A stretch of DNA of 64,000 nt from Vibrio hannami (GCF_029589055.1 NZ_JARQZP010000007.1:558001-622000); one strand, 5' to 3'. Positions 25,398 to 41,897 are shown, counted from the first letter of the stretch. A program made the numbers and translations. The notes: a model not told the origin generated them from the sequence alone.

Positions 25398-26294
25398 ATG
25401 CCAAATCAAAGATTGAGAATCGCAATTCAAAAAAAAGGACGCCTAAGTAAAGAGTGTCAGAACCTGCTAAAAAAATGTGGCGTTAAATTTAACCTAATGG
25501 GTGAGCGCTTAGTGGTCCACTCTGAAAACATGCCTATCGATTTGCTACTTGTTCGCGACGACGATATCCCTGGTCTTGTGATGGATGGCGTCGTTGACCT
25601 TGGCTTCATCGGAGAAAACGAGCTGGAAGAAGTTCGCCTGGACAGAATCGCTCAGGAAGAACCGAATGAGTTTGTGGCACTTCGTCGTCTTGATTTTGGT
25701 GGTTGCCGCCTGTCAATCGCGATTGATAAAGATGAAGACTACAACGGCCCACAGGATCTGGCAGGTAAGCGCATCGCAACAACTTATCCGCACCTGCTAA
25801 AAGCCTATATGGATGAGCAGGGCGTTGATTTTAGCACTTGTGTACTGCAAGGTTCTGTTGAGGTTGCTCCACGCGCAGGTCTTGCTGATGCGATTGCCGA
25901 TTTGGTTTCAACGGGAGCAACGCTAGAAGCGAATGGCCTGAAAGAAGCTGAAGTGATATTCCGCTCTAAAGCGACACTTATTCAGCGTGCCGGTGAATTT
26001 ACAGAGGATAAAGTGGCTCTAATTAATAAGCTTCTGACTCGTATGCAGGGCGTGATTCAGGCAAAAGAATCTAAGTACATCATGCTTCACGCACCGACTG
26101 AGAAACTGGAAGAGATTAAGAAGTTGCTTCCGGGTGCAGAAGATCCAACCGTTCTGCCACTATCTGAAGACAGAAACCGTGTTGCTGTTCATCTTGTAAG
26201 TACAGAAAACCTGTTCTGGGAAGAGATGGAGCAACTGAAAGAACTGGGCGCGAGCTCAATACTGGTACTACCTATAGAGAAGATGATGGGGTAA
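25398..26294 (+). CDS. hisG: ATP phosphoribosyltransferase
   Basis: First, feedback-inhibited step of histidine synthesis: ATP + PRPP to phosphoribosyl-ATP. 298 residues, the long form with a C-terminal ACT-like regulatory part, so no HisZ partner is needed. Typical blocks: [13 protein letters not shown] at the N-terminus, [27 protein letters not shown] and the PRPP-loop region [16 protein letters not shown]. Begins 55 bases after the attenuator T-run, and its stop is 4 bases before hisD. Confidence 0.96.
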   Translation: MPNQRLRIAIQKKGRLSKECQNLLKKCGVKFNLMGERLVVHSENMPIDLLLVRDDDIPGLVMDGVVDLGFIGENELEEVRLDRIAQEEPNEFVALRRLDFGGCRLSIAIDKDEDYNGPQDLAGKRIATTYPHLLKAYMDEQGVDFSTCVLQGSVEVAPRAGLADAIADLVSTGATLEANGLKEAEVIFRSKATLIQRAGEFTEDKVALINKLLTRMQGVIQAKESKYIMLHAPTEKLEEIKKLLPGAEDPTVLPLSEDRNRVAVHLVSTENLFWEEMEQLKELGASSILVLPIEKMMG

Positions 26295-26298
26295 GGCG

Positions 26299-28646
<2,348 letters not shown>

Positions 28647-28657
28647 TCCCGCACACT

Positions 28658-28684
28658 CGTTCCCACGCTCTGTGTGGTAATGCA
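28658..28684. repeat. REP-like palindrome, copy B (degenerate)
   Basis: CGTTCCCACGC (28658-28668) followed by GTGTGGTAATGCA (28672-28684), a weakened version of the family right arm GCGTGGGAATG. It lies in the hisC-hisB gap inside the his operon. Confidence 0.65.
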
Positions 28685-28698
28685 TAAAGGAAAAAATA

Positions 28699-29772
28699 GT
28701 GAGCAACCAACAAAAAATTCTATTTATCGACCGTGACGGCACCTTAATTGTTGAGCCTCCGGTGGATTTTCAGGTCGACAGACTGGACAAACTTAAGCTG
28801 GAACCTTACGTGATTCCAAGCCTGCTGGCGCTTCAGGATGCAGGTTACCGTCTTGTTATGGTAACCAATCAGGATGGCTTAGGTACAGACAGCTACCCGC
28901 AGGAAGACTTTGACGCTCCTCATAATATGATGATGGAGATTTTTGAATCTCAGGGCGTAAAATTCGACGATGTTCTTATTTGTCCTCACTTTGAAGAAGA
29001 TAACTGCTCTTGCCGCAAGCCAAAGCTTGGTCTGGTAAAAGAGTATCTTCAAAACGGCAAAGTCGATTTTAAAACTTCCGCAGTGATTGGTGATCGTGAA
29101 ACTGATCTTCAGCTTGCAGAGAATATGGCCATCCGCGGTATTCAGTACAATCCTGAAACCATGGGCTGGCGTGAGATTCTGCGTGACCTGACAGTAAAAG
29201 AGCGCATCGCTAAAGTGGTTCGAAAAACTAAAGAGACAGATATCTCTATCGAAGTTAACCTTGATCGTCAGGGCGGAAATGAAATCTCCACGGGTCTAGG
29301 TTTTTATGACCATATGCTGGATCAGATTGCGACACACGGCGGCTTCCAGATGAAGGCAAAGGTGGATGGTGATCTACACATTGATGACCACCACACGGTT
29401 GAAGATACCGCATTGGCTCTTGGTCAGGCACTTCGTGAAGCGCTTGGCGATAAGCGCGGTATCGGACGTTTTGGCTTCTCGCTTCCAATGGATGAATGTC
29501 TGGCGCAGTGTGCCTTAGACCTATCCGGTCGTGCTTATCTGGTGTTTGATGCTAAGTTCAGTCGCGAGACGGTCGGTGATTACTCTACCGAAATGACCGA
29601 GCACTTCTTTAAGTCTCTGTCCGACACCATGCTATGTACGCTACACATTTCATCTACTGGCGAGAATGATCACCACATCATCGAAAGTATCTTTAAGGCT
29701 TTTGGCCGTACACTTCGTCAGGCGATTAAAGTGGAAGGCAACGAGATGCCAAGCAGTAAAGGAGTGCTGTAA
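28699..29772 (+). CDS. hisB: Bifunctional histidinol-phosphatase / imidazoleglycerol-phosphate dehydratase
   Basis: Steps 6 and 8 of histidine synthesis in one polypeptide, as in Enterobacteria. 357 residues. The N-terminal HAD phosphatase (1-165) has DRDGTLI (catalytic Asp near residue 11), VMVTNQDG and a zinc-type cysteine cluster [14 protein letters not shown]. The C-terminal dehydratase has [16 protein letters not shown] and [19 protein letters not shown], its two metal-binding histidine sets. Start GTG 28699 follows AAGGA. Stop abuts hisH without gap. Confidence 0.97.
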   Translation: MSNQQKILFIDRDGTLIVEPPVDFQVDRLDKLKLEPYVIPSLLALQDAGYRLVMVTNQDGLGTDSYPQEDFDAPHNMMMEIFESQGVKFDDVLICPHFEEDNCSCRKPKLGLVKEYLQNGKVDFKTSAVIGDRETDLQLAENMAIRGIQYNPETMGWREILRDLTVKERIAKVVRKTKETDISIEVNLDRQGGNEISTGLGFYDHMLDQIATHGGFQMKAKVDGDLHIDDHHTVEDTALALGQALREALGDKRGIGRFGFSLPMDECLAQCALDLSGRAYLVFDAKFSRETVGDYSTEMTEHFFKSLSDTMLCTLHISSTGENDHHIIESIFKAFGRTLRQAIKVEGNEMPSSKGVL

Positions 29773-30390
29773 ATGAGTCAGACCCAGAAGGTCGTTATTA
29801 TTGATACAGGCTGTGCCAATGTATCTTCTGTAAAGTTCGCAATCGAGAGGCTTGGCTATCAGGTTACTATCTCTAAAGATCCAGAAGTGGTTCTTGCGGC
29901 AGATAAACTGTTTCTGCCTGGAGTAGGAACAGCAAGTGAAGCAATGAAGAACCTTGAAGAGCGAAATTTGATTGAGCTGGTTAAGAAGGTTGAAAAACCA
30001 CTTCTGGGTATCTGTCTGGGTATGCAGCTACTTGGTAAGCTTTCTCAGGAGAAAGGTTCGAAAGCGGACGACATCGTTGAGTGTCTTTGCCTGTGTGAAG
30101 GCGAAGTTAAGCTAATGGATACTGGAGATCTGCCTCTACCACACATGGGATGGAATACCGTTTCTGCAAAAGAGGGCAACCCGCTGTTTAAAGATATCGA
30201 AGAAGGAGAATACTTCTACTTCGTACACAGCTTTGCTATGCCAACTGGCGATTACACCATCGCGAGTTGTGATTACGGAAATCCGTTCTCTGCAGCGATT
30301 CAAAGTGGTAACTATTACGGCGTACAGTTCCACCCAGAGCGTTCAAGTAAAGCTGGGTCTAAGTTAATACAAAATTTCTTAGAACTCTGA
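29773..30390 (+). CDS. hisH: Imidazole glycerol phosphate synthase, glutaminase subunit
   Basis: Hydrolyses glutamine to feed ammonia to HisF. 205 residues, class I glutamine amidotransferase fold. The nucleophile is in [12 protein letters not shown] (Cys near 80), and the His/Glu pair is in [10 protein letters not shown] near the C-terminus. Full length. Immediately after hisB; separated from hisA by 160 bases containing REP-like repeats. Confidence 0.96.
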   Translation: MSQTQKVVIIDTGCANVSSVKFAIERLGYQVTISKDPEVVLAADKLFLPGVGTASEAMKNLEERNLIELVKKVEKPLLGICLGMQLLGKLSQEKGSKADDIVECLCLCEGEVKLMDTGDLPLPHMGWNTVSAKEGNPLFKDIEEGEYFYFVHSFAMPTGDYTIASCDYGNPFSAAIQSGNYYGVQFHPERSSKAGSKLIQNFLEL

Positions 30391-30397
30391 TGGATCT

Positions 30398-30421
30398 CAT
30401 TCCCAAGTTCCGCGTGGGAAT
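30398..30421. repeat. REP-like palindrome, copy C
   Basis: CATTCCCA-GTTCC-type left arm (30398-30409) and CGCGTGGGAATG (30411-30422), imperfect stem, in the hisH-hisA gap. Confidence 0.65.
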
Positions 30422-30442
30422 GCATACGGTGTTTAATTTTAA

Positions 30443-32039
<1,597 letters not shown>

Positions 32040-32043
<4 letters not shown>

Positions 32044-32687
32044 GCCTGACAGAGAGCTTTAAAGTTCAGGATATCGAAAGCATTATTGAGCGTATCAACT
32101 GGGACAAAGTCGATGGGTTGGTTCCCGCGATTGTTCAGGATTTTCAGTCCAGTCAGGTTCTGATGATGGGCTACATGAACGAAGATGCGTTGCGTAAAAC
32201 GGCAGAAACTGAAAATGTGACGTTTTTCTCTCGTACCAAAGAGCGTCTTTGGACTAAAGGAGAAACCTCAGGCAACGTTTTGCAGCTGAAAAACATGGCG
32301 CTGGATTGTGACGAAGATACGCTGCTGCTTAAAGTCGATCCTATTGGTCCAACGTGCCATACGGGTATGACAACCTGCTTTGACGCTGATAAGCAAGAAG
32401 AGTCTCAACTGGTATGGTTAAGCCAGCTAGAGTCGCTTCTGGCAGCGCGTAAGGACGCCGATCCTGATTCATCCTACACAGCTAGCCTGTATGCGCGTGG
32501 TACTAAGCGTATTTCTCAGAAAGTGGGTGAAGAGGGCGTTGAAGTCGCTCTTGCAGCTACTTCTGGTGATAAAGCAGAACTTGTGTGTGAATCAGCTGAC
32601 CTGATTTATCACTTATTGGTTCTGCTACAGGATCAGGGCTTATCACTGAATGATGTGATTAATAAGCTTAAGGAAAGACACAAATAG
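32040..32687 (+). CDS. hisI: Bifunctional phosphoribosyl-AMP cyclohydrolase / phosphoribosyl-ATP pyrophosphatase
   Basis: Steps 2 and 3 of the pathway. 215 residues. The N-terminal cyclohydrolase has [31 protein letters not shown] and the metal-binding [21 protein letters not shown]. The C-terminal pyrophosphatase has [29 protein letters not shown]. This is the HisIE fusion usual in gamma-proteobacteria. Last gene of the his operon, followed by repeat hairpins rather than a clear plus-strand terminator. Confidence 0.96.
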
Positions 32688-32734
32688 GGTTACAGGCAAC
32701 AGGTTATAGGACGGACTTCGTCCTACAGGTAACT
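32687..32734. repeat. AGGACG-hairpin repeat, copy 1
   Basis: Begins with GGGTTACAGG and contains the 7-bp hairpin TAGGACG/CGTCCTA with loop GACTT (32707-32725), then CAGGTAAC. Other copies are at 32859-32890 (inverted) and 41898-41930. Located right after hisI. Confidence 0.75.
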
Positions 32735-32807
32735 GGCGAAGAAGCGACTGATATTATTTATGTCAGTCCTTTTTTTAACGATGTTAGCCCTGTTTTAAGA
32801 AAATAAA

Positions 32808-32841
32808 AAAAGTGACCAAAGTAAAACTCAGGTCACTTCCT
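32808..32841 (-). terminator. Terminator for purB
   Basis: On the minus strand: GAAGTGACC, loop of about 13 bases, GGTCACTTTTTTT. Located 66-100 bases past the purB stop, with a long T-run. No plus-strand T-run, so it acts mainly on the mnmA-hflD-purB transcript. Confidence 0.85.
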
Positions 32842-32858
32842 TCAAACAATTGCTCATA

Positions 32859-32890
32859 GCCTATAGGACGAAGTCCGTCCTGTTACCTAT
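32859..32890. repeat. AGGACG-hairpin repeat, copy 2 (inverted)
   Basis: Hairpin AGGACG/CGTCCT at 32865-32881 flanked by CTAT and TGTTACCTAT. It is inverted relative to copy 1, so the two bracket ~130 bases containing the purB terminator. Confidence 0.75.
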
Positions 32891-32906
32891 AAGCCTTGAA
32901 CCTTCA

Positions 32907-34313
<1,407 letters not shown>

Positions 34314-34934
34314 TTATGCAATTCTTGCCAAAAGGATCTGTGCTTGCTCGACCATTTTTTTGCGACCAAACACCATATGGCGGCGCTTGCCACCAACCTG
34401 ACGCCAAAGTACTGCGCATCGGATGCCACAAAGTAGCATAGCTCTTACTTTTTGCTGGTTGGTAGTTTGCTGTAATACTGATGGGGTGCCGGTTACCTGA
34501 ATTCTTGGCCCGATAGGACTAATAACGTCCAGATAAACACTGGCAATATTCGAAAGCATCTGGTCGTCCAGAAGCTCGAAGTGATCTGCCTGACGTTCGA
34601 TCATCTGAAGACGATCGCCAAGTTGAGCCATTGCGTCACGCTTTTCGTTTAGCTTGCGCTCAAGTGCCATCAGGCTGATTAGGTAGCGAGTCACTTCGCT
34701 ACCAGCTGGAGTGCTATCAATGCCCTTAACCAGAGTCTCCAGGCCTATTTTAAGGTTTGACTCATGACCGAATACGTCAAGCGTACTGGATGGGTTAAGG
34801 TTGATAATTGCTTTAAGAGCGGTTTCATACGCGTCGTTGTCACAATAACCGTCTTTTGCTACCTGCTGAACCAATGCAACAGCCTGACACATTCCTGCGA
34901 AAGCGATAGTACGGTCATAAAGTGAATTTGCCAC
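34314..34934 (-). CDS. hflD: HflD homologue (high-frequency lysogenisation protein)
   Basis: 206 residues with [23 protein letters not shown] at the start and an all-helical composition, matching HflD (YcfC). In E. coli HflD binds lambda CII and is otherwise of uncertain cellular role. Its position between mnmA and purB is conserved in gamma-proteobacteria, and that supports the call. Starts 16 bases after the mnmA stop. Confidence 0.92.
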   Translation of the reverse strand: MANSLYDRTIAFAGMCQAVALVQQVAKDGYCDNDAYETALKAIINLNPSSTLDVFGHESNLKIGLETLVKGIDSTPAGSEVTRYLISLMALERKLNEKRDAMAQLGDRLQMIERQADHFELLDDQMLSNIASVYLDVISPIGPRIQVTGTPSVLQQTTNQQKVRAMLLCGIRCAVLWRQVGGKRRHMVFGRKKMVEQAQILLARIA

Positions 34935-34950
34935 GTATTTTTACTCCTGG

Positions 34951-36060
34951 TTAGATTCGTTCTTCGATAATGCCGCCACCAAGACAGACATCATCTTTAT
35001 AAAATACTGCCGACTGACCCGGTGTAACTGCAACCTGAGGTTCGTCGAAGATAACTTTAATATTCTCGTCGTCAACAGGAATAATTGTACATGGAATATC
35101 CTGTTGACGGTAACGGGTTTTAACCGTACAGCTTAGGGGCTCAGTAATTGCTTTTCTATCTACCCAGTGAAGCTGCGAAGCAAGCAAGCCCTGAGATTTC
35201 AGCAATGGGTGGTCAGCACCCTGAACCGCGATAAGAACATTTCGCTTCAAATCTTTGTCTGCAACGTACCACGGTTCTTCATTGCCGCCGCCGCCTTTTT
35301 GGCCGCCAATATGCAGGCCTTTACGCTGACCAAGGGTATGGTACATCAGCCCCATATGTTCGCCAATAACCTTGCCTTCAGGAGTTTCAATTTTACCCGG
35401 TTGCGCAGGCAGGTAGCGAGAAAGAAAATCTGTAAATTTGCGCTCTCCGATAAAACAGATGCCGGTAGAGTCTTTTTTCTTCGCTGTAATCAGACCTTGC
35501 TCTTCAGCAATACGGCGAACCTCTGGTTTTTCTAGCTCACCTACAGGGAAAAGGCTACGAGCGACCTGGTCATGACTTAAAGTATAGAGGAAATAGCTCT
35601 GATCTTTATTACCATCTAAGCCACGTAGCATCTGTGGGTTACCGCCATTTTCAGGGAAAGTGCGGCGAACGTAGTGGCCCATAGCGATATAATCTGCATC
35701 CAGAACGTCGTCAGCGAAGTCCAGAAACGCTTTGAATTTGATTTCTTTATTACAAAGAATATCCGGGTTTGGCGTGCGCCCTGCTTTATACTCAGCAAGG
35801 AAGTACTCAAATACGTTATCCCAGTATTCTGCTGCAAAATTAATGGTGTGCAGATGAATACCAAGTTTGTCACACACAGCTTGAGCATCGCGAAGATCAT
35901 CCGCTGCTGTACAGTACTCCTCGTTGTCGTCTTCTTCCCAGTTCTTCATGAACAGGCCTTCTACCTGATACCCCTGTTGTTGCAGAAGGTAGGCAGATAC
36001 AGATGAATCAACGCCGCCGGACATACCGACAATGACTTTCTTTTGGCTATTATCAGACAT
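34951..36060 (-). CDS. mnmA: tRNA-specific 2-thiouridylase
   Basis: Transfers sulfur from the TusE relay to U34 of tRNA-Lys/Glu/Gln. 369 residues. PP-loop GMSGGVDSS at 12-20, catalytic cysteines in [12 protein letters not shown] (about residue 105) and in the [12 protein letters not shown] block (about 201), and [11 protein letters not shown] near the C-terminus. First gene of the minus-strand operon, with a 179-bp divergent gap to the small hypothetical gene. Confidence 0.97.
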   Translation of the reverse strand: MSDNSQKKVIVGMSGGVDSSVSAYLLQQQGYQVEGLFMKNWEEDDNEEYCTAADDLRDAQAVCDKLGIHLHTINFAAEYWDNVFEYFLAEYKAGRTPNPDILCNKEIKFKAFLDFADDVLDADYIAMGHYVRRTFPENGGNPQMLRGLDGNKDQSYFLYTLSHDQVARSLFPVGELEKPEVRRIAEEQGLITAKKKDSTGICFIGERKFTDFLSRYLPAQPGKIETPEGKVIGEHMGLMYHTLGQRKGLHIGGQKGGGGNEEPWYVADKDLKRNVLIAVQGADHPLLKSQGLLASQLHWVDRKAITEPLSCTVKTRYRQQDIPCTIIPVDDENIKVIFDEPQVAVTPGQSAVFYKDDVCLGGGIIEERI

Positions 36061-36239
36061 TGGCTAACACCACTAAAGTTACACGGGCGGTGATTCTATC
36101 AGAAAGATTCGCAAGGTTACAGTTTAGAGACACTGTTCACACTTTTTATTAGTTGATGCTTGTTTTGGAGGGGCAAAATTACTCGCTTTTCTTGTCGGTT
36201 ATGTCATAGTTGCGCAAGAATTTAACCGGAATTAAACCA

Positions 36240-36509
36240 ATGACTGACACTCCTGAATTTATCGATGAAGCAATGCTTCTGGAAGTAATCGAAAACCAGC
36301 TAGCAGATGGCAAGCCATTAAAAGCAAAAGAGACTCTGATGAGGCTTACGATGATGGGCACTTCACGAGAAGACGCCATCGCTATGATGGCATGTGCAGT
36401 TTCGGTAGAAATCTTTGATGTGATGAAAAACCAGCAGCCGTTTAATGAAAAACGTTATGCTGAGCATCTGGACATGCTGCCTGATATCAGCTTTATGGAA
36501 GGTGAGTAG
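36240..36509 (+). CDS. Hypothetical protein, 89 residues
   Basis: ATG 36240 with CCGGAAT upstream. An upstream TTG at 36210 lacks a proper site and would add ten residues. MTDTPEFIDEAMLLEVIENQ, then a basic stretch ADGKPLKAKETLMRLTMMG and a helical middle. Cytoplasmic, acidic, no recognised domain. Between divergent mnmA and convergent ychJ; a hairpin follows. I do not know its function. It looks like a conserved small gamma-proteobacterial protein. Confidence 0.7.
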   Translation: MTDTPEFIDEAMLLEVIENQLADGKPLKAKETLMRLTMMGTSREDAIAMMACAVSVEIFDVMKNQQPFNEKRYAEHLDMLPDISFMEGE

Positions 36510-36528
36510 TTTCAGAGAATTGAACCAT

Positions 36529-36551
36529 AAACAGGGTTTTTAACCCTGTTT
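36529..36551. terminator. Bidirectional terminator between the small gene and ychJ
   Basis: 10-bp stem AAACAGGGTT/AACCCTGTTT with a 3-base loop at 36529-36551, overlapping the ychJ stop. No long T-run, so termination efficiency is uncertain. Confidence 0.55.
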
Positions 36552-37047
36552 ACCCACAACATTTTTTAAATTTCTTTCCGCTACCACAAGGGCAGGGATC
36601 GTTTCTGCCGACTTTTTCTGTTTTTACTGCTGTTGCTGTGCTCTCTGGCGCGTCTTCATTTTCGGGAAAAACGCCATCAATGTAGTACCAGAGTCCATCG
36701 TCTCTGACAAAACGAGATAACTCATGCATACAATGTTCGATACCTTCCTCTAAAAGGTAAGCTTTAAACTCAACAAAACCTTCATCTGATAGAGGTTTGT
36801 CTGCTCGAACCACCTCGAGTTTGCTCCAGTCCAGATTGATTGATTCTTCAATCCCGGCTCTTTCATGCTCCGCATTACAGGAAGAGTGGTATGTGTTAAC
36901 AACAAAATCCACCAGTTTAAGCACATGGGCACTATAGCGTGCGCGCATCAATTGCTCAGGGTATTGAGCCGTAGCGTGGTTGTGATGAACTAACTCGCAA
37001 CATTGGCTGTAGCTTTTACCACTGCCACAAGGACAAACATCATTCAC
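36550..37047 (-). CDS. ychJ: YchJ family SEC-C motif protein
   Basis: 165 residues from GTG 37047, eight bases inside the preceding gene and with GAGGAA ten bases upstream. An N-terminal extension to 37083 would lie inside that gene. Two SEC-C zinc motifs are visible: N-terminal [13 protein letters not shown] and C-terminal [13 protein letters not shown], separated by an NTF2-like middle with [14 protein letters not shown] motifs bind zinc and occur at the SecA C-terminus. The function of YchJ is not firmly known. Translation is likely coupled to the EAL-HDOD gene. Confidence 0.87.
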   Translation of the reverse strand: MNDVCPCGSGKSYSQCCELVHHNHATAQYPEQLMRARYSAHVLKLVDFVVNTYHSSCNAEHERAGIEESINLDWSKLEVVRADKPLSDEGFVEFKAYLLEEGIEHCMHELSRFVRDDGLWYYIDGVFPENEDAPESTATAVKTEKVGRNDPCPCGSGKKFKKCCG

Positions 37048-38248
37048 TAAATAGTTCCTCGGCCCATTCGGTAGACTCTTCATAACAACGACGAAGTGAC
37101 TCTTCGCTTAAGTTAGTTTCAGGCAGGAGAGATTCTACTTCTGACCAGTTAGCCTGCTCGTAATGTATCGATATTGACAAAATCTTGCCCAATATCCCTT
37201 CTCTATCAAGCAGTGCGCGTTTGATTTCATCATCAAGAGGTATAGAGTTAAGTACCTTTTCTAGCGGCTGGTCTAGTAACGAATCCAGTAAAGAAAACAT
37301 GCCGACTAAAAAGGCCTGGCTTTTGTCCATGCTTTTATCATGATAATGAAGCATTAGTTCACATCTTCTGGCACGTTGAATCGACAATGCGTAAAGTGAA
37401 TCAGGCTTGCTATCCTGTTCGTTGGCGATAGCTACAAGAGCAATAAACTTACGTAAGCGCTCCTGACCAAGGTACACTAGCGCCTGATGGAAAGAGCTGA
37501 TCTGAGAAGTAATATTTGCTGATGAGTTCACATAGCGCAATAGCTTGTATGAGAGTGATACATCCTGTAAAACGATGCGTTCAATAGCATCGTAGTTGAT
37601 GTCATCTGAGGCCACTTCTTTACATAATTGAACAACGGTTAAAAATGATGGTTCAATCGCTTTTTGCTGGATAATTTCCGGTTTGCTAAAGAAATAGCCC
37701 TGAAAATATTTGAACCCGGCGTCCAGTGCCTCCTGAAATTCCTCGTAGGTTTCTACTTTTTCTGCCAGAAATTCTATTTTGGTGCCCTTTAGCCGAGCGA
37801 TAAACTTCGCGGCCTTAGCAATCGGCACGATCCGGATATCGAACTTGATAATAGCAATGTAGGGCAGAAACCGCTTCCACTCCGGGCTGGGAACAAAGTC
37901 ATCTAACGCTATTTTATATCCTTTAGAGTGTAACAGTTTAACCGCTTCCAATAATTCATCTGTAGGCTCACAATCCTCAAGAATCTCTACTACGATCTTC
38001 TTTCTTGGGAACAGGGTAGGGATCAGATTGACTAGACTGGCATAAGGAAAGTTAACAAAACCAAGTTTTCCACCAATGGACGCATATTGAGCACTTAGAA
38101 ATTGATCAGATAGCAGGCGGCTTGTCGCCATTTCTGCCTCAACTTCTGGAAAAGTGTTTTTAGGGCCATCCCGGAATAATAACTCGTATGCAACGGTTGT
38201 CTTATTTGCATCTAATATAGGTTGGCGCGCAACATAGGAATATCTCAT
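37040..38248 (-). CDS. EAL and HDOD domain protein (YuxH/CdgJ type)
   Basis: 402 residues. An EAL-like domain is N-terminal: [19 protein letters not shown] (ExLxR), [28 protein letters not shown] and EKVETYEEF, ending near 200. The DDFGTGYSS loop-6 element is only DDFVPSP, so c-di-GMP hydrolysis is questionable. The C-terminal HDOD domain (from about 205) has [21 protein letters not shown] and [23 protein letters not shown]. Such proteins act as c-di-GMP effectors or phosphodiesterases controlling motility. Overlaps ychJ by eight bases. Confidence 0.88.
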   Translation of the reverse strand: MRYSYVARQPILDANKTTVAYELLFRDGPKNTFPEVEAEMATSRLLSDQFLSAQYASIGGKLGFVNFPYASLVNLIPTLFPRKKIVVEILEDCEPTDELLEAVKLLHSKGYKIALDDFVPSPEWKRFLPYIAIIKFDIRIVPIAKAAKFIARLKGTKIEFLAEKVETYEEFQEALDAGFKYFQGYFFSKPEIIQQKAIEPSFLTVVQLCKEVASDDINYDAIERIVLQDVSLSYKLLRYVNSSANITSQISSFHQALVYLGQERLRKFIALVAIANEQDSKPDSLYALSIQRARRCELMLHYHDKSMDKSQAFLVGMFSLLDSLLDQPLEKVLNSIPLDDEIKRALLDREGILGKILSISIHYEQANWSEVESLLPETNLSEESLRRCYEESTEWAEELFSE

Positions 38249-38362
38249 TTTATCCTGCAGCTCATTTTGTTCATTGAGGCTTAAATCACTATGTTCTAAT
38301 GATACGATGATTTTTGCGAAAGATCATGGTTTCGTTAAATTAGGTACATAGACATGTTTCTA

Positions 38363-39076
38363 TTAAGTGAAATCACGATTTTGTAAATCCAGATTTTCTT
38401 TCGTCACCACTAAGACTGATCCCTGGGTATACCAGTCGCCAAGTACGATTCGTTTGTTGTGCTCGAACGTATGTATTGCCGGCCTGTGGGTGTGGCCGTG
38501 AATCATTAGCTTACAATCGTATTGCGCCATGACTCTTTCGACCTCGGCCTGATTAACATCCATGATGTCGAGCGACTTTTCTTTTTTCTCTTCGCCAATA
38601 TCAGATTGTACCTTGGAAACAATTTTCTTTTTGATAAAGAGCGGAAGGCGGTTATAAACCCATTGTAACCATGGTTGATGAACCTTCTCTCTGTACGCGA
38701 GATATTTGTGGTCATCAGTACAAAGTGTATCTCCATGAAGGACTAACGCTTTTTCACCATATAGGTCGATAACGCTAAGTTCATCGAGTATGATCACACC
38801 GGTTTCCCGCGCAAAGCGCTTACCAACAAGGAAATCACGGTTGCCCTGGGTGAAATAGCAAGGGATGCCGGCACTGGTTAATGACTTGAAAGCTTGCTTA
38901 ATATTCTGGTTGAAAGGGTTATTGTCATCATCGCCGACCCAGAACTCAAAAAGGTCACCGAGCACATACAGAGCTTCCGCATGTATCGCTTCACTTTGCA
39001 TAAACTCCATAAAACATTGGGTGATGTCGGGGCGGTTAGGCGTAAGGTGTAAATCAGATATAAAAAGTATTGTCAT
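38363..39076 (-). CDS. lpxH: UDP-2,3-diacylglucosamine diphosphatase
   Basis: Lipid A synthesis, manganese-dependent cleavage to lipid X; peripheral inner membrane. 237 residues. Calcineurin-like metal motifs: FISDLHL (8-14 region), [12 protein letters not shown] (about 41-52), GNRDF (about 79-83), HGD (about 114) and the closing [10 protein letters not shown] (about 195-204). Follows ppiB on the same strand, with a hairpin between. Confidence 0.96.
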   Translation of the reverse strand: MTILFISDLHLTPNRPDITQCFMEFMQSEAIHAEALYVLGDLFEFWVGDDDNNPFNQNIKQAFKSLTSAGIPCYFTQGNRDFLVGKRFARETGVIILDELSVIDLYGEKALVLHGDTLCTDDHKYLAYREKVHQPWLQWVYNRLPLFIKKKIVSKVQSDIGEEKKEKSLDIMDVNQAEVERVMAQYDCKLMIHGHTHRPAIHTFEHNKRIVLGDWYTQGSVLVVTKENLDLQNRDFT

Positions 39077-39085
39077 AATAGAAAG

Positions 39086-39107
39086 AAGGGAAGCATACGC
39101 TTCCCTT
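39086..39107 (-). terminator. Hairpin between ppiB and lpxH
   Basis: Perfect 9-bp stem AAGGGAAGC/GCTTCCCTT with a 4-base loop between the ppiB stop and the lpxH start. The minus-strand tail is TTCTTTC rather than a clean T-run, so it is more likely a partial attenuator or processing site in a shared transcript. Confidence 0.55.
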
Positions 39108-39112
39108 AAATA

Positions 39113-39607
39113 TTACTCTTCGATAGTAGTGTCAGTGATTACTACTTCTTCCAGTGGAACATCCTGGTGCATGCCCATTGTACCTGTGCTCACACCTTTG
39201 ATTTTGTTTACGATTTCCATGCCCTCTACTACTTCACCGAAAACGCAGTAACCCCAGCCATCAAGACTCTCTGATTTAAAGTCAAGGAAGGTGTTGTTGT
39301 TTACGTTAATGAAGAATTGGGAGCTTGCAGAGTGTGGTTCCATTGTACGAGCCATTGCTAATGTACCAACCTTGTTGCTAAGACCATTGTTCGCTTCGTT
39401 CTTGATAGGAGCACGAGTTGCCTTCTCTTTCAGGCCAGAAGTCATGCCGCCACCCTGAATCATAAAGCCATCGATAACACGGTGGAATAGAGTGTTGTCG
39501 TAAAAGCCATCTTTACAGTACTGCAGGAAGTTTGCGCTGGTCTCCGGAGCTTTTTCTTCGTTTAGCTGAATTTTGATGTCGCCAAAGTTGGTATGAAGGA
39601 CGATCAT
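39113..39607 (-). CDS. ppiB: Peptidyl-prolyl cis-trans isomerase B (cytoplasmic cyclophilin)
   Basis: 164 residues, no signal peptide. Cyclophilin blocks: [58 protein letters not shown] and [14 protein letters not shown], all matching PpiB. Divergent from cysS, which is the usual arrangement in Vibrio and E. coli. Confidence 0.96.
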   Translation of the reverse strand: MIVLHTNFGDIKIQLNEEKAPETSANFLQYCKDGFYDNTLFHRVIDGFMIQGGGMTSGLKEKATRAPIKNEANNGLSNKVGTLAMARTMEPHSASSQFFINVNNNTFLDFKSESLDGWGYCVFGEVVEGMEIVNKIKGVSTGTMGMHQDVPLEEVVITDTTIEE

Positions 39608-39820
39608 GATTAATTCCTTTCGATTTTTTGTTCGGGTTGTATTGTGGACTCTTTTGAATCCAGATGAACCTAGTCTAGCTGAACATGGCTCACATTCAAA
39701 CCTAAGCCATTATTTTGCTGACTAATTGAACACTTTAAAGCCACATTTGGAGTGACTTGGTGCCTGATGAGTTGTTATACTTTCGCTCTGTTTACTTAAA
39801 ATTAAATACAGATAGAGATC

Positions 39821-41203
39821 ATGCTAAAAATATATAACACACTCACTCGTCAAAAAGAGGAATTCAAACCCATTACTGCCGGCAAAGTTGGTATGTACGT
39901 TTGTGGAGTGACTATTTACGATCTCTGTCATATCGGTCATGGTCGTACTTTTGTCTCTTTCGATGTGGTATCGCGCTACTTGCGCTACCTGGGTTATGAC
40001 CTGACTTTTGTTCGTAATATCACGGATATCGACGACAAAATTATTAAACGTGCGGCAGAGAACGGTGAAAGCTGTGATTCACTGACTGAGCGTCTGATTC
40101 AGGATATGTATCAGGACTTTGATGCACTGAACATGAAGCGCCCTGATGTTGAGCCTCGCGCTACGCATTACATCCAGGAGATCATTGAGCTTGTCGAGCG
40201 ATTGATTGAACGTGGCTTTGCATACGTTGCTGATAATGGCGATGTGATGTTTGAAGTGAGCAAGTACGATGAATATGGCCGCCTTTCTAAACAAGACCTT
40301 GAGCAACTTCAGGCTGGCGCTCGTGTTGATATCGAAAGTGCGAAGAAAAGCCCATTAGATTTTGTGCTGTGGAAGATGTCTAAGCCGGGTGAGCCAACAT
40401 GGGAGTCGCCATGGGGACCTGGTCGTCCGGGCTGGCACATCGAGTGTTCTGCAATGAACTCGGCTATCCTTGGTAATCACTTTGATATTCACGGTGGTGG
40501 TTCTGACCTCCAGTTCCCGCACCACGAAAATGAGATTGCTCAGTCGTGCTGTGCTCATGATACCCAGTATGTAAACACCTGGATGCACAGCGGTATGGTG
40601 ATGGTAGACAAAGAGAAAATGTCTAAATCACTAGGCAACTTCTTTACTATCCGCGATGTGCTGGGACACTATGATGCAGAGACAGTTCGTTACTTCCTGA
40701 TGTCAGGCCACTACCGTAGCCAGCTAAATTACAGTGAAGAGAACCTAAATCAGGCTCGTGCTTCTCTTGAGCGCCTGTATACGTCGCTACGTGGTTTGGA
40801 TATGTCTGTTGAGCCAGCGGGCGGTGAATCCTACGTACAGCGCTTCAGCGATGCGATGAACGATGACTTCAATACACCAGAGGCTTACTCTGTACTGTTT
40901 GATATGGCTCGAGAAGTTAACCGCCTGAAGACAGAAGATGTTGTAGCTGCATCTAAGCTAGGCGCTTTGATGCGTGAGCTGGCGGATGTTATTGGTATCC
41001 TTTATCAGGATCCGGAAGCATTCCTTAAAGGTGATGCGGGTGATGACGATGAAGTTGCAGAGATCGAAGCATTAATCAAACTTCGTAATGATTCTCGCGC
41101 GGCAAAAGACTGGGCGAATGCGGATATGGCTCGTGATAAGCTGAATGAAATGGGTATCGTTCTGGAAGATGGCCCAGAAGGTACAACATGGAGAAGAGGC
41201 TAA
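39821..41203 (+). CDS. cysS: Cysteinyl-tRNA synthetase
   Basis: 460 residues. Class I features: zinc-site Cys28 in [17 protein letters not shown] with the HIGH-like sequence HIGH at about 37-40, the WHIECSAMN block with a second zinc Cys, [14 protein letters not shown], and KMSKS at about 266-270 followed by [11 protein letters not shown]. Full length. Divergent from ppiB. Terminator at 41228-41259. Confidence 0.97.
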   Translation: MLKIYNTLTRQKEEFKPITAGKVGMYVCGVTIYDLCHIGHGRTFVSFDVVSRYLRYLGYDLTFVRNITDIDDKIIKRAAENGESCDSLTERLIQDMYQDFDALNMKRPDVEPRATHYIQEIIELVERLIERGFAYVADNGDVMFEVSKYDEYGRLSKQDLEQLQAGARVDIESAKKSPLDFVLWKMSKPGEPTWESPWGPGRPGWHIECSAMNSAILGNHFDIHGGGSDLQFPHHENEIAQSCCAHDTQYVNTWMHSGMVMVDKEKMSKSLGNFFTIRDVLGHYDAETVRYFLMSGHYRSQLNYSEENLNQARASLERLYTSLRGLDMSVEPAGGESYVQRFSDAMNDDFNTPEAYSVLFDMAREVNRLKTEDVVAASKLGALMRELADVIGILYQDPEAFLKGDAGDDDEVAEIEALIKLRNDSRAAKDWANADMARDKLNEMGIVLEDGPEGTTWRRG

Positions 41204-41227
41204 CCACTTCTTTTCTATAATAAATAC

Positions 41228-41259
41228 TTGCCCTGAGAGTTTTCTCGGGGCAATTTTTT
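41228..41259 (+). terminator. Rho-independent terminator after cysS
   Basis: 11-bp stem TTGCCCTGAGA/TCTCGGGGCAA (with G-U pairs), 4-base loop, six T. Confidence 0.92.
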
Positions 41260-41314
41260 ATCAGAAAGACGAAGATATATCGTCGTATAAGACAACTACT
41301 TAGAGGAAAGCCAC

Positions 41315-41893
41315 GTGGCTCAGATGTACTTCTACTATTCCGCGATGAACGCGGGTAAATCAACCACCCTTTTGCAGTCATCGTTCAACTACCAGGAGCG
41401 AGGAATGAACCCGGTTATTTTTACTGCTGCTCTTGATGATCGTTATGGCGTAGGCAAGGTGAGTTCAAGAATCGGGTTGCAGTCGGAAGCGCACCTTTTC
41501 CAGCCGGAAACAAACCTTCATGAAGCAATAGATAAACTGCACAACGAAGAGAAGTTACATTGCGTCCTTATCGATGAGTGCCAGTTCTTATCCCGTGAGC
41601 AGGTCTATCAGCTTACCGAAGTGGTGGATAAACTGAATATTCCGGTGCTTTGCTATGGTCTTCGTACTGACTTTCTGGGCGAGCTATTTGAAGGTAGTAA
41701 GTATCTGCTGTCATGGGCAGACAAACTTATTGAGCTTAAGACGATTTGTCATTGTGGCCGTAAGGCGAATATGGTTATCCGAACAGATGAGCATGGAAAT
41801 CCAATTGCTGAAGGGGATCAAGTGGCGATTGGTGGCAACGACCGATATGTGTCTGTATGTCGTCAGCATTATAAAGAGGCGCTAGGGAAGTAG
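41315..41893 (+). CDS. tdk: Thymidine kinase
   Basis: Type II thymidine kinase, 192 residues, thymidine salvage. GTG 41315 with AGAGGAAAG upstream. P-loop [11 protein letters not shown] (about 7-18), DECQFLS near 86-92, the lid [19 protein letters not shown] and zinc-type cysteines CHCG and C-terminal CRQH. Full length. Followed by a repeat hairpin and terminator. Confidence 0.96.
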   Translation: MAQMYFYYSAMNAGKSTTLLQSSFNYQERGMNPVIFTAALDDRYGVGKVSSRIGLQSEAHLFQPETNLHEAIDKLHNEEKLHCVLIDECQFLSREQVYQLTEVVDKLNIPVLCYGLRTDFLGELFEGSKYLLSWADKLIELKTICHCGRKANMVIRTDEHGNPIAEGDQVAIGGNDRYVSVCRQHYKEALGK

Positions 41894-41897
41894 GTTG

